Notes: a model not told the origin generated them from the sequence alone. Numbered from the stretch's first letter, positions 25,101 to 34,586 are shown. The stretch: 64,000 nt of DNA from Candidatus Dechloromonas phosphorivorans (GCA_016721185.1 JADKIP010000012.1:124001-188000), one strand, 5' to 3'. Translations and numbers: made by a program.

Positions 25101-25850
25101 ATGATTCAGAGCGACATCACATCCGTCCCAGACCTAATCGCAGCGCTTGAGCGCGACCATGCAGGGTACAACGGAGCAATCTGGTTTCGGGGGCATGCGC
25201 GAAAAACCTGGAAGCTTGCACCGGGATATCTGCGATTGGATAGCCCGCCTTCCGAATCAACGCTCCTAAAACGATTCAAGCAGAGTGCGGCAATGCTTTT
25301 GGATCGAGACCCAAAGGACTCCTTTGACTGGTTATTCCTAATGCAGCATTACGGTTTACCCACCCGGCTACTCGATTGGAGTGAGAGTCCGCTAGTAGCA
25401 CTCTATTTTGCGGTCGAGGATCACGATAAACACCTAGGCGAAGATGCGGCCTTGTGGTGCCTCCGTCCGTGCGATTTGAACAAAAAGGCAAATATTCAAG
25501 ATGACCACGAGGAATTCTTTATTCCTTCGTTCGATGACCAGGAGCTAGGAAACTACTCACTGGAAAGTCTTGCAAATGGGCCTAAGCGAACACGCCTTCT
25601 CCCAATAGCAACGATCGCTACCAGGAACAACCCGAGAATCCAGGCGCAGCTTGGAGTCTTTACTATTCATCACTTGGATGAAGTAGCCATTGAAGAGATC
25701 GGGGATGCCAGCCATGTGATCAAATACACAATTCCTGAATCAAAAAGAATGCCAATCCTTAATCAACTACGCTTGTTGGGATTTTCAAAGTTCACTATGT
25801 TCCCTGAACTCGCGAGCATTGGTGAAAACATCAAGAGAGGCCTCCTGTGA
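25101..25850 (+). CDS. FRG domain protein
   Basis: Starts at ATG 25101 with GGAAAG 8 nt upstream; the frame opens at GTG 25065. The product has 249 residues. The FRG domain is recognised by IWFRGHARKTWKLAPGYLR (residues 23-41), WLFLMQHYGLPTRLLDWSESPLVALYFAV near 79, and the C-terminal MPILNQLRLLGFSKFTMFPELASIG. FRG proteins are of unknown biochemistry but recur in defence and toxin-like loci. Base composition is lower in GC than the genes on either side. The stop overlaps the DUF262 gene start (GTGA). Confidence 0.88.
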   Translation: MIQSDITSVPDLIAALERDHAGYNGAIWFRGHARKTWKLAPGYLRLDSPPSESTLLKRFKQSAAMLLDRDPKDSFDWLFLMQHYGLPTRLLDWSESPLVALYFAVEDHDKHLGEDAALWCLRPCDLNKKANIQDDHEEFFIPSFDDQELGNYSLESLANGPKRTRLLPIATIATRNNPRIQAQLGVFTIHHLDEVAIEEIGDASHVIKYTIPESKRMPILNQLRLLGFSKFTMFPELASIGENIKRGLL

Positions 25851-26923
25851 GCTATATCGAAACCTTCCCTGTTCAGCACAGCACAATCATGAGGCTCTAC
25901 TCAGAAAAGGATGAAATATTGCTTAATCCAGACTACCAACGCATGGGGGGCGTGTGGACTCTAGATAAGAAGCAATTGTTGATGGATTCAATCCTCAATG
26001 ATTACGACATTCCAAAGATATATCTCCATGCCTTCTCTCGGGAAGAACGGAAAGTAGATGGATTCGCCTATGCAGTAATTGACGGCCGGCAAAGACTAGA
26101 AGCCATTTGGCAATTCATTGAAGGCAAGTTTACGTTAGCGGATGACTTTGTATATCAAGATGACGAGTCACTGCGCCTTGCTCGTTTGGGCTACTCTGAC
26201 ATTGCAAGCGGCTATCCAAAGATAAAGATCAAATTCGACTCTTTTGTTCTGCCCGTTGTCGGTGTGGAAACTGACGATCAGGAGCTGATCGAGGATATGT
26301 TCTCACGCCTCAACGAAGCTGCTCCGCTTAACGCAGCAGAGAAAAGAAATGCACTAGGTGGAGAGCTAGTCGCAGCAATACGCGAAATTGCCAGCCACGA
26401 GTTTTTCTCCAGGTACGTGGCGTTTAGTAACAAGCGCTATCAGCACAGAGAGGTCGCAGCGCGATTCATTCTTGTCGAGGAGAATATCCGAACGCTGGGG
26501 AAGATAATCGACACGAAGAAAGAGTATCTAGATGCCTTAGCCCGAAACTATCGGGCGGGAAAGGCTGAACTGGTAGTCGATGTAAAGAGAACTGTCTCGG
26601 CAGTGTTGGACTACATGACCGCTCTATTCGTTGAGAAGGACGAGCTACTCCGCGCTCAAGGCAATATGGTCCTGTACTACCTTCTTTGCAAGAGCGCCAT
26701 CCAGGCTGATGCCACCGCCCAGATATCCCGCGAACGCCTTTACGCCTTTCGAGATCAGGTACGCGACAACAGAATCCGCGCTGAAGAAAACTATGCAGAC
26801 GCAAGTTTTGAGCTATTGGAATTTGATCGCCTGTCTCAGCAAGGCACCAATGATTCGTCTAACATTCGAGAGCGCTTGAGTGTGATCGCGCGCTTTATGA
26901 ACGTACCTCCAATGGCAATCTAA
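25847..26923 (+). CDS. DUF262 domain protein (GmrSD/ParB-like fold)
   Basis: A 358-residue protein starting at GTG 25847 inside the FRG gene's stop. It has LLNPDYQRMGGVWTLDKKQLLMDSILNDYDIPKIYLH at residues 22-58, YAVIDGRQRLEAIWQFIEG near 75, and EDMFSRLNEAAPLNAAEKRNA near 146. These are the DUF262 signatures shared with the nuclease/NTPase half of GmrS and many defence proteins. No DUF1524 HNH domain is attached. Sampled lines at 25921-25980 and 26041-26100 each contain 29 G+C of 60, against 39 of 60 at 22681-22740, suggesting recent acquisition of the FRG-DUF262 pair. Confidence 0.88.
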   Translation: MSYIETFPVQHSTIMRLYSEKDEILLNPDYQRMGGVWTLDKKQLLMDSILNDYDIPKIYLHAFSREERKVDGFAYAVIDGRQRLEAIWQFIEGKFTLADDFVYQDDESLRLARLGYSDIASGYPKIKIKFDSFVLPVVGVETDDQELIEDMFSRLNEAAPLNAAEKRNALGGELVAAIREIASHEFFSRYVAFSNKRYQHREVAARFILVEENIRTLGKIIDTKKEYLDALARNYRAGKAELVVDVKRTVSAVLDYMTALFVEKDELLRAQGNMVLYYLLCKSAIQADATAQISRERLYAFRDQVRDNRIRAEENYADASFELLEFDRLSQQGTNDSSNIRERLSVIARFMNVPPMAI

Positions 26924-27223
26924 GCCTTTCAATCGATAAGACAGCCCAGATACCGCCTCTCTTGTGCCTCCCCTATGTATCGGCATTCCCAAGTGAATAA
27001 CATCCGCTAAGGCTACGGAACGGTCCTTCTACGAAAATCCAAAAAAATGGGTTTTCAGCAGTTCAAACAAAAGAACAATAAGTTCATTTCGCGTGTTCAA
27101 CGCCCGTGTCCTGAATTGGAGAAGTTGATATAACGCCACCGCCAGGAGCCCCCGCCTTCGAAATTCGCCACCACAAACCGCTTCCACCGCATTGCTGCAG
27201 TCAACCGCAAAAAACAGCCCGAA
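26924..27223. other. Gene-free stretch between convergent genes
   Basis: This 300-bp gap between the DUF262 gene and the M48 protease holds no convincing coding frame or terminator. The only recognisable feature is one copy of the dispersed motif at its right end. GC is low on the left and rises toward the right, consistent with the island boundary lying here. Confidence 0.5.
27191..27217 (+). repeat. Dispersed motif copy
   Basis: ATTGCTGCAGTCAACCGC followed by an A-tract of six. One change from consensus (CAG for CGG). It lies between convergent genes, 7 bp from the protease stop codon. Confidence 0.65.
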
Positions 27224-28567
27224 TTACTTCACATAACCCCAGCTCTTCAGCCGGCTATACGAATACTCCGCGGCCTTGCCTTGCTGGCTGCGTTTCAGGT
27301 AGGCGCTGTATTGCGTAGCGGCCTCCTGCCGCTTGCCCATACCTTCCAGCGAAACGCCCTTGAGGAAGGTGATGCCGGCATCGCCGGGCAGCAATTTGTC
27401 GTAACGGTCGAGATGCTCGTAGGCGCCAGCCGGGTCTTTCTGGCCGAGCGATAGCACGCCGACCAGCTTGTGCGCCTGGGCTTCCTGCGGATAAATTTTG
27501 GTTGCCGTCCGGGCATATTCCAGCGCCTGCGGGTTCTTGTCCTGCTCGGCGAGGCATTTCGCCATCAGCACATTGGCCGCATAGTCGCGCGGTGTGCTTT
27601 TCAGTGCCGTCTGGAAGCGCTCTGCGGCTTTGTCGTAGTCCTTGCCGGACATCGCCACTTCGCCTTTCTGGCAGGCCTGGATGGTCGGTTTGATGCGACG
27701 CAGCGCAGCCGTTTTGTCCATGAAACGTTCGCGGCCGGGGTCACGCGTGTTGCTGGCGGCGTATTTGCCTTCGGCTAGCTGTTTTGCGGTATCGCGCCGC
27801 TCGCTGCTCATCGGGTGGGTCGAGAACATGGTTTGCAACATGCCCGGCGACTCTTTCTGCTGCTCGACCAGCAATTGCTGCAGGCCGACCATGCCTTTGG
27901 CCGGATAACCGGCGCGCACCATGTATTCCTGGCCGAGCGCATCGGCTTCACGTTCGTTTTCTCGGGAATAGCTGGAGAGCAGCACGCTGGCGCCCAGCTT
28001 GGTGCCAATATCGGTCAAGCCGCCGTAACCGGCAGCGGTGCCGATGAGATTGACGCCACTCACCGCAACCTGCGTGACCATCGCCTGCCCCTGCCGTTGC
28101 GCGGCGTGGCGGGCATTGACGTGGCCCAGTTCATGGCCGAGCAAGCCCGCCAGTTCGGCTTCGTCGTCAAGGTCCACCAGAATGCCGCGCGTCACGCCCA
28201 TTGCCCCGCCGGGGAAGGTGTAGGCATTGACGTAATTGGCGTTCAGCACGCGGTAGGAATACGGCATTTGCGGCCGATGGGTTTTGGCATCAAGACGCTG
28301 GCCGATCTCGCTCAAATACTGGTTGAGCGCCACATCCTGCACCGGCCCGAGATCCTGCGAAAACTGTTGCGGCGAAACCTGCCGATCGGCCTGTTTTTCC
28401 TCTTCTTCACTCATCCCGACGAGGATGGACTGACCGCCGACCGGCGAGGTCGCACAGCCGGACAGCCCGGCAATGCCTGCCGCCCCCGCACCGAGCAACC
28501 AGAGCACCTGGCGCCGCGTGACACGGTTATGTTGCAGACTTTTGGCGAGTTCGTCGTGAAGCGTCAT
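27224..28567 (-). CDS. M48 family zinc metalloprotease with TPR region (BepA-like)
   Basis: A 447-residue protein. The N-terminus has RRQVLWLLGAGAAGIAGLSGC: a twin arginine followed by a lipobox-like LSGC (Cys near residue 38), so it is probably an exported lipoprotein. The zinc site is HELGHVNARHA near residue 144, with the third ligand Glu in ENEREADALGQEY near 203. Residues 300-440 are helical TPR-like repeats (ALEYARTATKIYPQEAQAHKL). The arrangement matches BepA/YfgC, a periplasmic protease and chaperone for outer-membrane assembly. Confidence 0.9.
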   Translation of the reverse strand: MTLHDELAKSLQHNRVTRRQVLWLLGAGAAGIAGLSGCATSPVGGQSILVGMSEEEEKQADRQVSPQQFSQDLGPVQDVALNQYLSEIGQRLDAKTHRPQMPYSYRVLNANYVNAYTFPGGAMGVTRGILVDLDDEAELAGLLGHELGHVNARHAAQRQGQAMVTQVAVSGVNLIGTAAGYGGLTDIGTKLGASVLLSSYSRENEREADALGQEYMVRAGYPAKGMVGLQQLLVEQQKESPGMLQTMFSTHPMSSERRDTAKQLAEGKYAASNTRDPGRERFMDKTAALRRIKPTIQACQKGEVAMSGKDYDKAAERFQTALKSTPRDYAANVLMAKCLAEQDKNPQALEYARTATKIYPQEAQAHKLVGVLSLGQKDPAGAYEHLDRYDKLLPGDAGITFLKGVSLEGMGKRQEAATQYSAYLKRSQQGKAAEYSYSRLKSWGYVK

Positions 28568-28670
28568 GGGGGCCTCCGGTGTTTAACGGTCGAGTGGGGT
28601 AAAGGTCCGATTATCCCGGAAAGCAGTGGTGGATGCGCCTCCCGATATCCGGTAAGGCGCCGCAACACGG

Positions 28671-28698
28671 CTTGCTGCGGTCAACCCGAAAAAAATGC
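28671..28698 (+). repeat. Dispersed motif copy
   Basis: CTTGCTGCGGTCAACCCG followed by seven A. It abuts the terminator hairpin at 28701, and its A-tract supplies a T-tract on the minus strand. Confidence 0.75.
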
Positions 28699-28730
28699 AA
28701 AAACCCCGAGTGCCGAAGCAAACGGGGTTT
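28687..28730 (-). terminator. Intrinsic terminator downstream of the PEP-CTERM gene
   Basis: AAACCCCG (28701-28708) pairs with CGGGGTTT (28723-28730), an 8-bp stem. On the minus strand it is followed by a T-rich run ending in the seven T complementary to the dispersed motif's A-tract. Confidence 0.75.
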
Positions 28731-28772
28731 CAAAAACGGGGCGACGGAGCCAGCAGGCTCCGTGGCAAAAGC

Positions 28773-29588
28773 TTACTTGCGCTTGGCGCGGCGACGCAGG
28801 CCCATCATGCCGAACAGGCCGGCACCCAATAGCGCCAGGGAACCGGGCTCCGGAACGTATTGGTCTGGATCAACCAGAATGCTGTCGTTGGCGCAGTTTT
28901 CCGTCCAGTGGATATTGAAGGCAGAACCATCCCAGCCGGCGTTACGCAGCAGGGAGAGATCAAGGCTCATTTCGTAAAAGTAATGGCCATCCTGGTCATG
29001 GATGCCATAACCTTTAACCGGATCGGTGGTGTAAGCAAAGTTTGAAGTACCGAGCAAGGTTCCGCTTTTAATCGAGGTCGGATGGGCCAAGTCAGGATTA
29101 TTCGACGTCTGATTACCTGCCGCATCCCATAAGCCGTAATACCACTGCGAAACAGCGTAGACCCCGGCGTGCTGACCGAACAAATCGGATGACGAAGCAC
29201 CATTGGGATTGCGGAAATTGACCCCGACTTCATAGCTGCCGTTTTTGCCGAAGTCGATCGCAAAGTCACCCGCGCCGTAGTTGCCGCCGGATGTTGGGGT
29301 CAGCGGGTTGTGGCCAGTTGCCAGCGCGATGAAGAGTTTCGAGCCTTGAATCGTCGCAAAAATTGCTTCCGCATCGTAAGCCTGACCGCCATAGCCCGGA
29401 AAGAGACGAGTTCCATTGCTGCCAGTCTGGTCTTCCTCTGTGCGGTGGATGCCGGCGTTCGAGGTCGCCCAGGTCGTTGTGTTCGACAGCCATTCGTTGA
29501 TATTGCCATCAACAACGATGCCGGCACTGGCCTGGCCGGCGAGCGCCGAGCCGAGTAAGGCGAGCGTGAATTTGGTGATGTTTTTCAT
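28773..29588 (-). CDS. PEP-CTERM sorted exported protein
   Basis: The start is ATG 29588, with AAGGG 6 nt upstream. The 271-residue product has a signal peptide (MKNITKFTLALLGSALAGQASA). The C-terminus is VPEPGSLALLGAGLFGMMGL followed by RRRAKRK: the PEP motif, a hydrophobic helix and a basic tail recognised by exosortase (EpsH/XrtA type). The middle part is Gly/Asn/Ser-rich (DGNINEWLSNTTTW near 25) with no catalytic motif. Such proteins are exported and linked to exopolysaccharide. No exosortase gene lies in this window. Confidence 0.93.
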   Translation of the reverse strand: MKNITKFTLALLGSALAGQASAGIVVDGNINEWLSNTTTWATSNAGIHRTEEDQTGSNGTRLFPGYGGQAYDAEAIFATIQGSKLFIALATGHNPLTPTSGGNYGAGDFAIDFGKNGSYEVGVNFRNPNGASSSDLFGQHAGVYAVSQWYYGLWDAAGNQTSNNPDLAHPTSIKSGTLLGTSNFAYTTDPVKGYGIHDQDGHYFYEMSLDLSLLRNAGWDGSAFNIHWTENCANDSILVDPDQYVPEPGSLALLGAGLFGMMGLRRRAKRK

Positions 29589-29748
29589 GGTTAACCCTTG
29601 ACGCACTTAAGCGATATTGACCGCTGCAGTTTACGCAAGCCCACGAAACAAGCCTGTGAAGTACTTCACAAGCTCTTTGTATTTGCAGAGGAAAACAAAA
29701 CCTAGACATCGGGCCAGCAGCATGGAAAGCCTGATGAAGAACACTGCT

Positions 29749-29770
29749 CTGCTGCGGTCAACCAGAAAAT
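29749..29770 (+). repeat. Dispersed motif copy
   Basis: CTGCTGCGGTCAACCAG followed by four A and T. It faces the copy at 29825. Confidence 0.65.
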
Positions 29771-29824
29771 ATCAACGATTTTGATTGCCGTTGACCGGGT
29801 TGATATCACGGGCAAATTCGGTCA

Positions 29825-29847
29825 TTTTTTACGGTTGACCGCAGGAA
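29825..29847 (-). repeat. Dispersed motif copy
   Basis: Minus strand: TTCCTGCGGTCAACCGT followed by six A. It is the inverted partner of the copy at 29749, about 55 bp away. Confidence 0.65.
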
Positions 29848-29908
29848 TCCGTGGCCTGAATATTGCCCGCCTGCCCGAGCTACGCTGGATCTGGTGCGGG
29901 CGTCCAGC

Positions 29909-31015
29909 TTACTCCGCCAGTGCCGCAAGAATTGTTTCAAACTCCTGCTCAAAGACAGCGTTTCGTTCAAACACCCCAAGCACCTGATCCGTGCCGCCAC
30001 GAACGATGCTGCTCAGGGTTTCTTCCTGATGGACACTCATGGCAAGGAATGAATAGGATTTTTCGACGCGATCCAGCAGATGCTGCAACTGGAAGCGGGT
30101 ATCGAGCTGCTGCAGGTGATGCATTTCACGCAAGCGCTCAATAGCGGCCGTTGTTTGCACCAAGGCCTGCTGCCGCTTGGCAGCCTGTTCGGCGGCCTGT
30201 TTGCGCAGGCCAATGGCTTCGGCCACCGCTTCGGCAGTTTCCGCCAGGGTAGTCACGTTGTCGCGAATTCTGGCGCAAAGCACCGGGTCATCCGGCAAGT
30301 CATTGACCAACAAGGTGACGAAATCAAAATTGAGCACCAGACGTTTGCTGAACTGAAACATCCGCCCCATCGTTGCGCTTTTTTCAAGAATGGAAACTTC
30401 CAGGCCATTCGCCAAGCCGTTGCGGGTGAGCGACAAGCTTTCATGCTCATGGCGAATCTGCACATGGCAATTCAAGCCATATTCAGCCCCTGCCTGCAAA
30501 ATGCTTTTGGCCAGCGCCGGGTATTCAATACAGCCGATGGTGCTGCGCATGAAATTAAGCAAAACGCTGGCTTCCCCCGCATTCTGCAAATACCCCTTCG
30601 CCATCTCTTCCAGCGACGCCTTTTCCGCCAGCATGCTGCTGCGCTCGGCATACAGCTCAATCGCCTTGGCGACCTTGCGCAGCAAAACTTCGGCACTGAA
30701 GGGCTTGAGCACGAAATCATTGCCGCCGCTATCGAAAGCCAGCAGGCGCTCTTCCAGAGAATCCAGCGCGGAGACAAAAATCACCGGCAGATGGTGGAAA
30801 TCCTGACGCAGGCGTCGACAGGTTTCGTAGCCGTCAATCCCGGTCATATTGATGTCGAGCAGAACCAGATCCTTCGCCGAGCGCGCCAGAACCTCAAGGC
30901 AGGCCTCCCCGGAATCGACCGCTTCGACATCGTAGGTCTTCTGCAACAGCATGCGTAGCGTTTCCCGCATGATCCGGTTGTCTTCAGCTATCAATATCCG
31001 CGCTTTTTCTTGCAT
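29909..31015 (-). CDS. Response regulator with C-terminal helical sensor-like region
   Basis: Start at ATG 31015 with GGGAG upstream; the frame opens at GTG 31048. The 368-residue product has a receiver domain at residues 1-120 (ARILIAEDNRIMRETL, phospho-acceptor Asp in LVLLDINMTGIDG near 54, Lys in FVLKPFSAE near 104). The remainder is helical with a C-terminal coiled coil (KQAAEQAAKRQQALVQTTAAIERL) and no DNA-binding or GGDEF domain. It may relay to a kinase or partner protein; none is adjacent. Confidence 0.85.
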   Translation of the reverse strand: MQEKARILIAEDNRIMRETLRMLLQKTYDVEAVDSGEACLEVLARSAKDLVLLDINMTGIDGYETCRRLRQDFHHLPVIFVSALDSLEERLLAFDSGGNDFVLKPFSAEVLLRKVAKAIELYAERSSMLAEKASLEEMAKGYLQNAGEASVLLNFMRSTIGCIEYPALAKSILQAGAEYGLNCHVQIRHEHESLSLTRNGLANGLEVSILEKSATMGRMFQFSKRLVLNFDFVTLLVNDLPDDPVLCARIRDNVTTLAETAEAVAEAIGLRKQAAEQAAKRQQALVQTTAAIERLREMHHLQQLDTRFQLQHLLDRVEKSYSFLAMSVHQEETLSSIVRGGTDQVLGVFERNAVFEQEFETILAALAE

Positions 31016-31102
31016 GAAGGGGGCTCCCGAAAGCAGAATAAATAACACACCATGTTATCAATATTTACATATTTGCTGAATAAAAATAGTTATCTCCGAT
31101 TG

Positions 31103-31138
31103 AAAACGGCGGGGTACATAGCCCCGCCGTCGTTTTTT
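31103..31138. terminator. Bidirectional terminator downstream of icmF
   Basis: ACGGCGGGG (31106-31114) and CCCCGCCGT (31122-31130) form a perfect 9-bp stem with a 7-base loop. Six T follow on the plus strand and four T on the minus strand. It ends icmF transcription and could also insulate the response regulator gene. Confidence 0.85.
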
Positions 31139-31189
31139 CGCCTCCACCCTGTTGGGTTCGAATCGCTGCGTTAAGCGCAGCTCTATGAC

Positions 31190-34100
31190 TTACATACTGC
31201 GCCGGTACTGGCCGCCCACTTCATAAAGCGCGGTGCTGATCTGGCCGAGCGAACAGACCCTGACGGCATCGACCAGCACCGCAAACACGTTGCCGTTGTC
31301 GATCACCGTCTGCTTCAGCTTTTCCAGCATGGCGGGTGCGGTCGACGCGTTTTTTGCCTGAAAATCGCGCAGGCGCTTGATCTGCCCCTGCTTTTCTTCT
31401 TCGGTCGAACGGGCCAGCTCGATTTCCTGTTGCGCCATGCCTTTCGGATTGAGGAAGGTATTGACGCCGATGATCGGGTAGGAGCCGTCGTGTTTCTTGT
31501 GCTCGTAATACATCGACTCTTCCTGAATCTTGCCGCGCTGGTAGCCGGTTTCCATCGCCCCCAGCACGCCGCCACGGCTGGAAATCGCTTCGAATTCCTT
31601 GAGCACGGCTTCCTCGACCAGATCGGTCAGTTCTTCAATGACGAAGGCGCCCTGATTCGGGTTCTCGTTTTTGGCGACGCCCCATTCGCGGTTGATGATC
31701 AGCTGGATGGCCATCGCCCGGCGCACGCTTTCCTCGGTCGGCGTCGTGATCGCCTCGTCGTAGGCGTTGGTGTGCAGCGAGTTGCAGTTGTCGTAAATGG
31801 CGATCAGCGCCTGCAGCGTCGTGCGGATGTCGTTGAAGTCCATTTCCTGGGCATGCAGCGAACGGCCGGAGGTCTGGATGTGGTACTTCAGCTTTTGCGA
31901 ACGCTCATTGGCACCGTACTTGTTCTTCATTGCCACCGCCCAGATGCGGCGGGCGACGCGGCCGATCACCGAATATTCCGGGTCCATGCCGTTGCTGAAG
32001 AAGAAGGACAGATTCGGCGCGAAATCGTCGATCTGCATGCCACGCGCCAGATACGACTCAACGTAGGTGAAGCCGTTGGACAGCGTGAAGGCGAGCTGGC
32101 TGATCGGATTGGCGCCGGCTTCGGCGATGTGATAGCCGGAAATCGACACCGAATAGAAGTTCTGGATCTTGTGATGGACGAAGTATTCCTGAATGTCGCC
32201 CATCATCTTCAAGGCGAATTCGGTGGAGAAGATGCAGGTGTTCTGGCCCTGATCCTCTTTCAGGATATCGGCCTGGACGGTGCCGCGGATCGAGGACAGC
32301 GTCCATTCACGAATCTTCTGGGCTTCGTCTTCGGTCGGCTCACGGCCGTTGTCGGCCTTGAACTTGGCGATCTGCTCGTCGATGGCGGTGTTGAAATAGC
32401 AGGCCAGAATGATCGGCGCCGGACCGTTGATGGTCATGGAAACGCTGGTCGTCGGCGAACAGAGATCGAAGCCGTCGTAGACCACTTTCATGTCGTCGAC
32501 CGTGGCAATCGAGACACCGGAATTGCCGATCTTGCCGTAGATGTCCGGCCGCTCGTCCGGGTCGCAGCCGTATAGCGTCACCGAGTCGAAGGCGGTGGAC
32601 AGGCGCTTGGCCGGCATGCCTTCGGAAACGCGCTTGAAGCGACGATTGGTGCGGAAGGCATCGCCTTCGCCGGCAAACATCCGGGTCGGGTCTTCACCTT
32701 CGCGCTTGAAGGCGAAGACGCCGGCGGTAAAGGGGAAGGAGCCGGGAACGTTTTCCTTCATCAGGAAGCGCAGCGTTTCGCCGTCATCGCCAAACTTGGG
32801 CAGGATGACCTTGCGGATTTTCGTGCCGGACAAGGATTCGCTGACCAGACGGGTGCGGATTTCCTTGTCGCGGATTTTGACGACGTATTCGTCGCCGGAA
32901 TAGGCCTCCACCGTGGCCGGCCACATGTCGAGCAGCTTGCGGGCTTTCGGGTCGAGCTGGCCGTCCTTCCAGGTGAGCATTTCGGCAAAGTCTGCGGTGG
33001 ACTTGTCGCAGGCCTTGAAAAGCTCTGCAGAAATACGCAGCGACTGGCGCTCGCGGGCAATCTTGACCTGCCCAGCGGTATGGGCATGGTAGGCGCGGAC
33101 GCTTTCGGCAATTTCGGCCAGATAGCGGATGCGCTGGGCCGGCACGATGGCGCGCTGGCTGGAGGACTGTTTGACCGTGACGATAGGCAACTTGCCGGTT
33201 TTGAGATGCAAGCCCTTCTCGGCGAGCACCGGCACCAGCGCCTGATAAAGCGCCGTCACGCCGTCGTCATTGAAGCGGGCGGCCTGGGTGCCGAACACCG
33301 GCATTTCGTCAGAAGACTGGGCGAACAGTTCGCGGTTGCGCTGGTACTGCTTGCGCACGTCGCGCAGCGCATCTTCGGCGCCCTTGCGGTCGAACTTGTT
33401 GATGGCGACGAAATCGGCGAAGTCGAGCATGTCGATTTTTTCGAGCTGCGAAGCGGCGCCGAACTCCGGCGTCATCACGTACATCGAGACATCGACGAAG
33501 GGCACGATGGCCGCATTGCCCTGGCCGATACCTGAGGTTTCGACGATGACCAGATCGAAGCCGGCCAGCTTGCAGGCAGCGATCACCTCGGGCAGCGCGG
33601 CGGAAACTTCGGAACCGGTATCGCGGGTGGCCAGCGAGCGCATGAAGATGTTCGGATGCTCGATGGCATTCATCCGGATACGGTCGCCAAGCAGGGCACC
33701 GCCGGTGCGTTTGCGCGACGGGTCGATCGAGATCAGGCCGATTTTCACGGCATCGTTCTGGTCGAGGCGGAAGCGGCGCACCAGTTCGTCGGTCAATGAC
33801 GATTTGCCGGCGCCACCGGTTCCGGTAATACCGAGCACCGGCACGGTCAGGGCAGCGGCCGCCTTGAGCAGCGGCTCTTTCAAACCCGGCGCAGCGCCGT
33901 TTTCAAGCAAGGTAATAACGCGCGCCAGCAAACGCTTGTCGCCCGCCTGAAGGCCGGCCAATACTTGTTCGCTGGCTAGAACACCCGAAGCGCCGACATC
34001 GAAATCCGATTGCTGAACAAGGTCGTTGATCATCCCCTGCAGCCCCATTTTCACGCCGTCTTCCGGGGCGTAAATGCGGGTCACACCGTATTCGTGCAGT

Positions 34101-34453
34101 TCCTTGATTTCAGACGGCACGATCACCCCGCCGCCACCGCCGAAAACCTTGATCTCGCTGCCGCCATTGGCCTTCAGCAAATCCATCATGTATTTGAAAA
34201 ATTCGACGTGGCCGCCCTGGTAGGAGGTAATCGCGATGCCCTGCACATCTTCCTGCAGCGCCGCGTTGACGATTTCCTGCACCGAGCGGTTGTGGCCCAG
34301 GTGAATGACCTCGGCACCAGTCGCCTGCATGATCCGCCGCATGATGTTGATCGAGGCGTCGTGGCCATCAAACAGCGATGCCGCCGTGATGAAACGCAGC
34401 TTGTTCTTCGGCTTGTAGGGCATGAGTTTCTTGGCAACTGAAAGATCGGTCAT
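31190..34453 (-). CDS. icmF: Fused isobutyryl-CoA mutase IcmF
   Basis: A 1087-residue adenosylcobalamin enzyme with the IcmF order. B12-binding domain at about 18-150 (FDGHDASINIMRR, the base-off His motif). A MeaI-like G3E GTPase chaperone follows at about 205-410 (GITGTGGAGKSSL P-loop near 213). The catalytic TIM barrel runs from about 540 (PGSFPFTAGVFAFKREGEDPTRMFAGEGD). It interconverts isobutyryl-CoA and butyryl-CoA, linking valine-type acyl-CoA to straight-chain beta-oxidation, which suits the acyl-CoA genes elsewhere in the window. The divergent AraC-type gene may regulate it. A B12 riboswitch was not seen upstream. Confidence 0.96.
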   Translation of the reverse strand: MTDLSVAKKLMPYKPKNKLRFITAASLFDGHDASINIMRRIMQATGAEVIHLGHNRSVQEIVNAALQEDVQGIAITSYQGGHVEFFKYMMDLLKANGGSEIKVFGGGGGVIVPSEIKELHEYGVTRIYAPEDGVKMGLQGMINDLVQQSDFDVGASGVLASEQVLAGLQAGDKRLLARVITLLENGAAPGLKEPLLKAAAALTVPVLGITGTGGAGKSSLTDELVRRFRLDQNDAVKIGLISIDPSRKRTGGALLGDRIRMNAIEHPNIFMRSLATRDTGSEVSAALPEVIAACKLAGFDLVIVETSGIGQGNAAIVPFVDVSMYVMTPEFGAASQLEKIDMLDFADFVAINKFDRKGAEDALRDVRKQYQRNRELFAQSSDEMPVFGTQAARFNDDGVTALYQALVPVLAEKGLHLKTGKLPIVTVKQSSSQRAIVPAQRIRYLAEIAESVRAYHAHTAGQVKIARERQSLRISAELFKACDKSTADFAEMLTWKDGQLDPKARKLLDMWPATVEAYSGDEYVVKIRDKEIRTRLVSESLSGTKIRKVILPKFGDDGETLRFLMKENVPGSFPFTAGVFAFKREGEDPTRMFAGEGDAFRTNRRFKRVSEGMPAKRLSTAFDSVTLYGCDPDERPDIYGKIGNSGVSIATVDDMKVVYDGFDLCSPTTSVSMTINGPAPIILACYFNTAIDEQIAKFKADNGREPTEDEAQKIREWTLSSIRGTVQADILKEDQGQNTCIFSTEFALKMMGDIQEYFVHHKIQNFYSVSISGYHIAEAGANPISQLAFTLSNGFTYVESYLARGMQIDDFAPNLSFFFSNGMDPEYSVIGRVARRIWAVAMKNKYGANERSQKLKYHIQTSGRSLHAQEMDFNDIRTTLQALIAIYDNCNSLHTNAYDEAITTPTEESVRRAMAIQLIINREWGVAKNENPNQGAFVIEELTDLVEEAVLKEFEAISSRGGVLGAMETGYQRGKIQEESMYYEHKKHDGSYPIIGVNTFLNPKGMAQQEIELARSTEEEKQGQIKRLRDFQAKNASTAPAMLEKLKQTVIDNGNVFAVLVDAVRVCSLGQISTALYEVGGQYRRSM

Positions 34454-34564
34454 CGCGGCTGTCTCTTTGTCTAGTTTTCGGAAGCAGCCATCTTAAGGCC
34501 CTTTAAACGGCAGGCCATTGTCGTGATAGACGACAATCATGCAAATTCCGCCAAGGTGATAGAG

Positions 34565-34586
34565 TGCTGCGGTCAACCTTGAAAAA
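34565..34586 (+). repeat. Dispersed motif copy
   Basis: TGCTGCGGTCAACCTTG followed by five A, located 10 bp before the ATG of the AraC-type gene and in the divergent icmF promoter region. Confidence 0.7.

Larger units (their letters stand above)
29589..29908. other. Gene-free stretch with two motif copies
   Basis: This 320-bp gap upstream of the PEP-CTERM gene should contain its promoter, but no convincing promoter was read. It holds two copies of the dispersed motif in opposite orientation (29749 and 29825), with a further partial GTTGACCGGGTTGATATC between them. No coding frame is credible. Confidence 0.5.

Noticed and set aside
21088..26923. Prophage or integrative element
   Set aside because: No integrase, transposase, tRNA attachment site or phage structural gene was seen in or around the segment.
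27815..28918. 367-residue plus-strand frame
   Set aside because: Antisense shadow of the M48 protease; it also runs through the terminator at 28701.
31145..31185. tRNA-like GGTTCGAATC at 31155-31164
   Set aside because: The flanking bases do not form a T-stem, and no acceptor, D or anticodon arms can be drawn.
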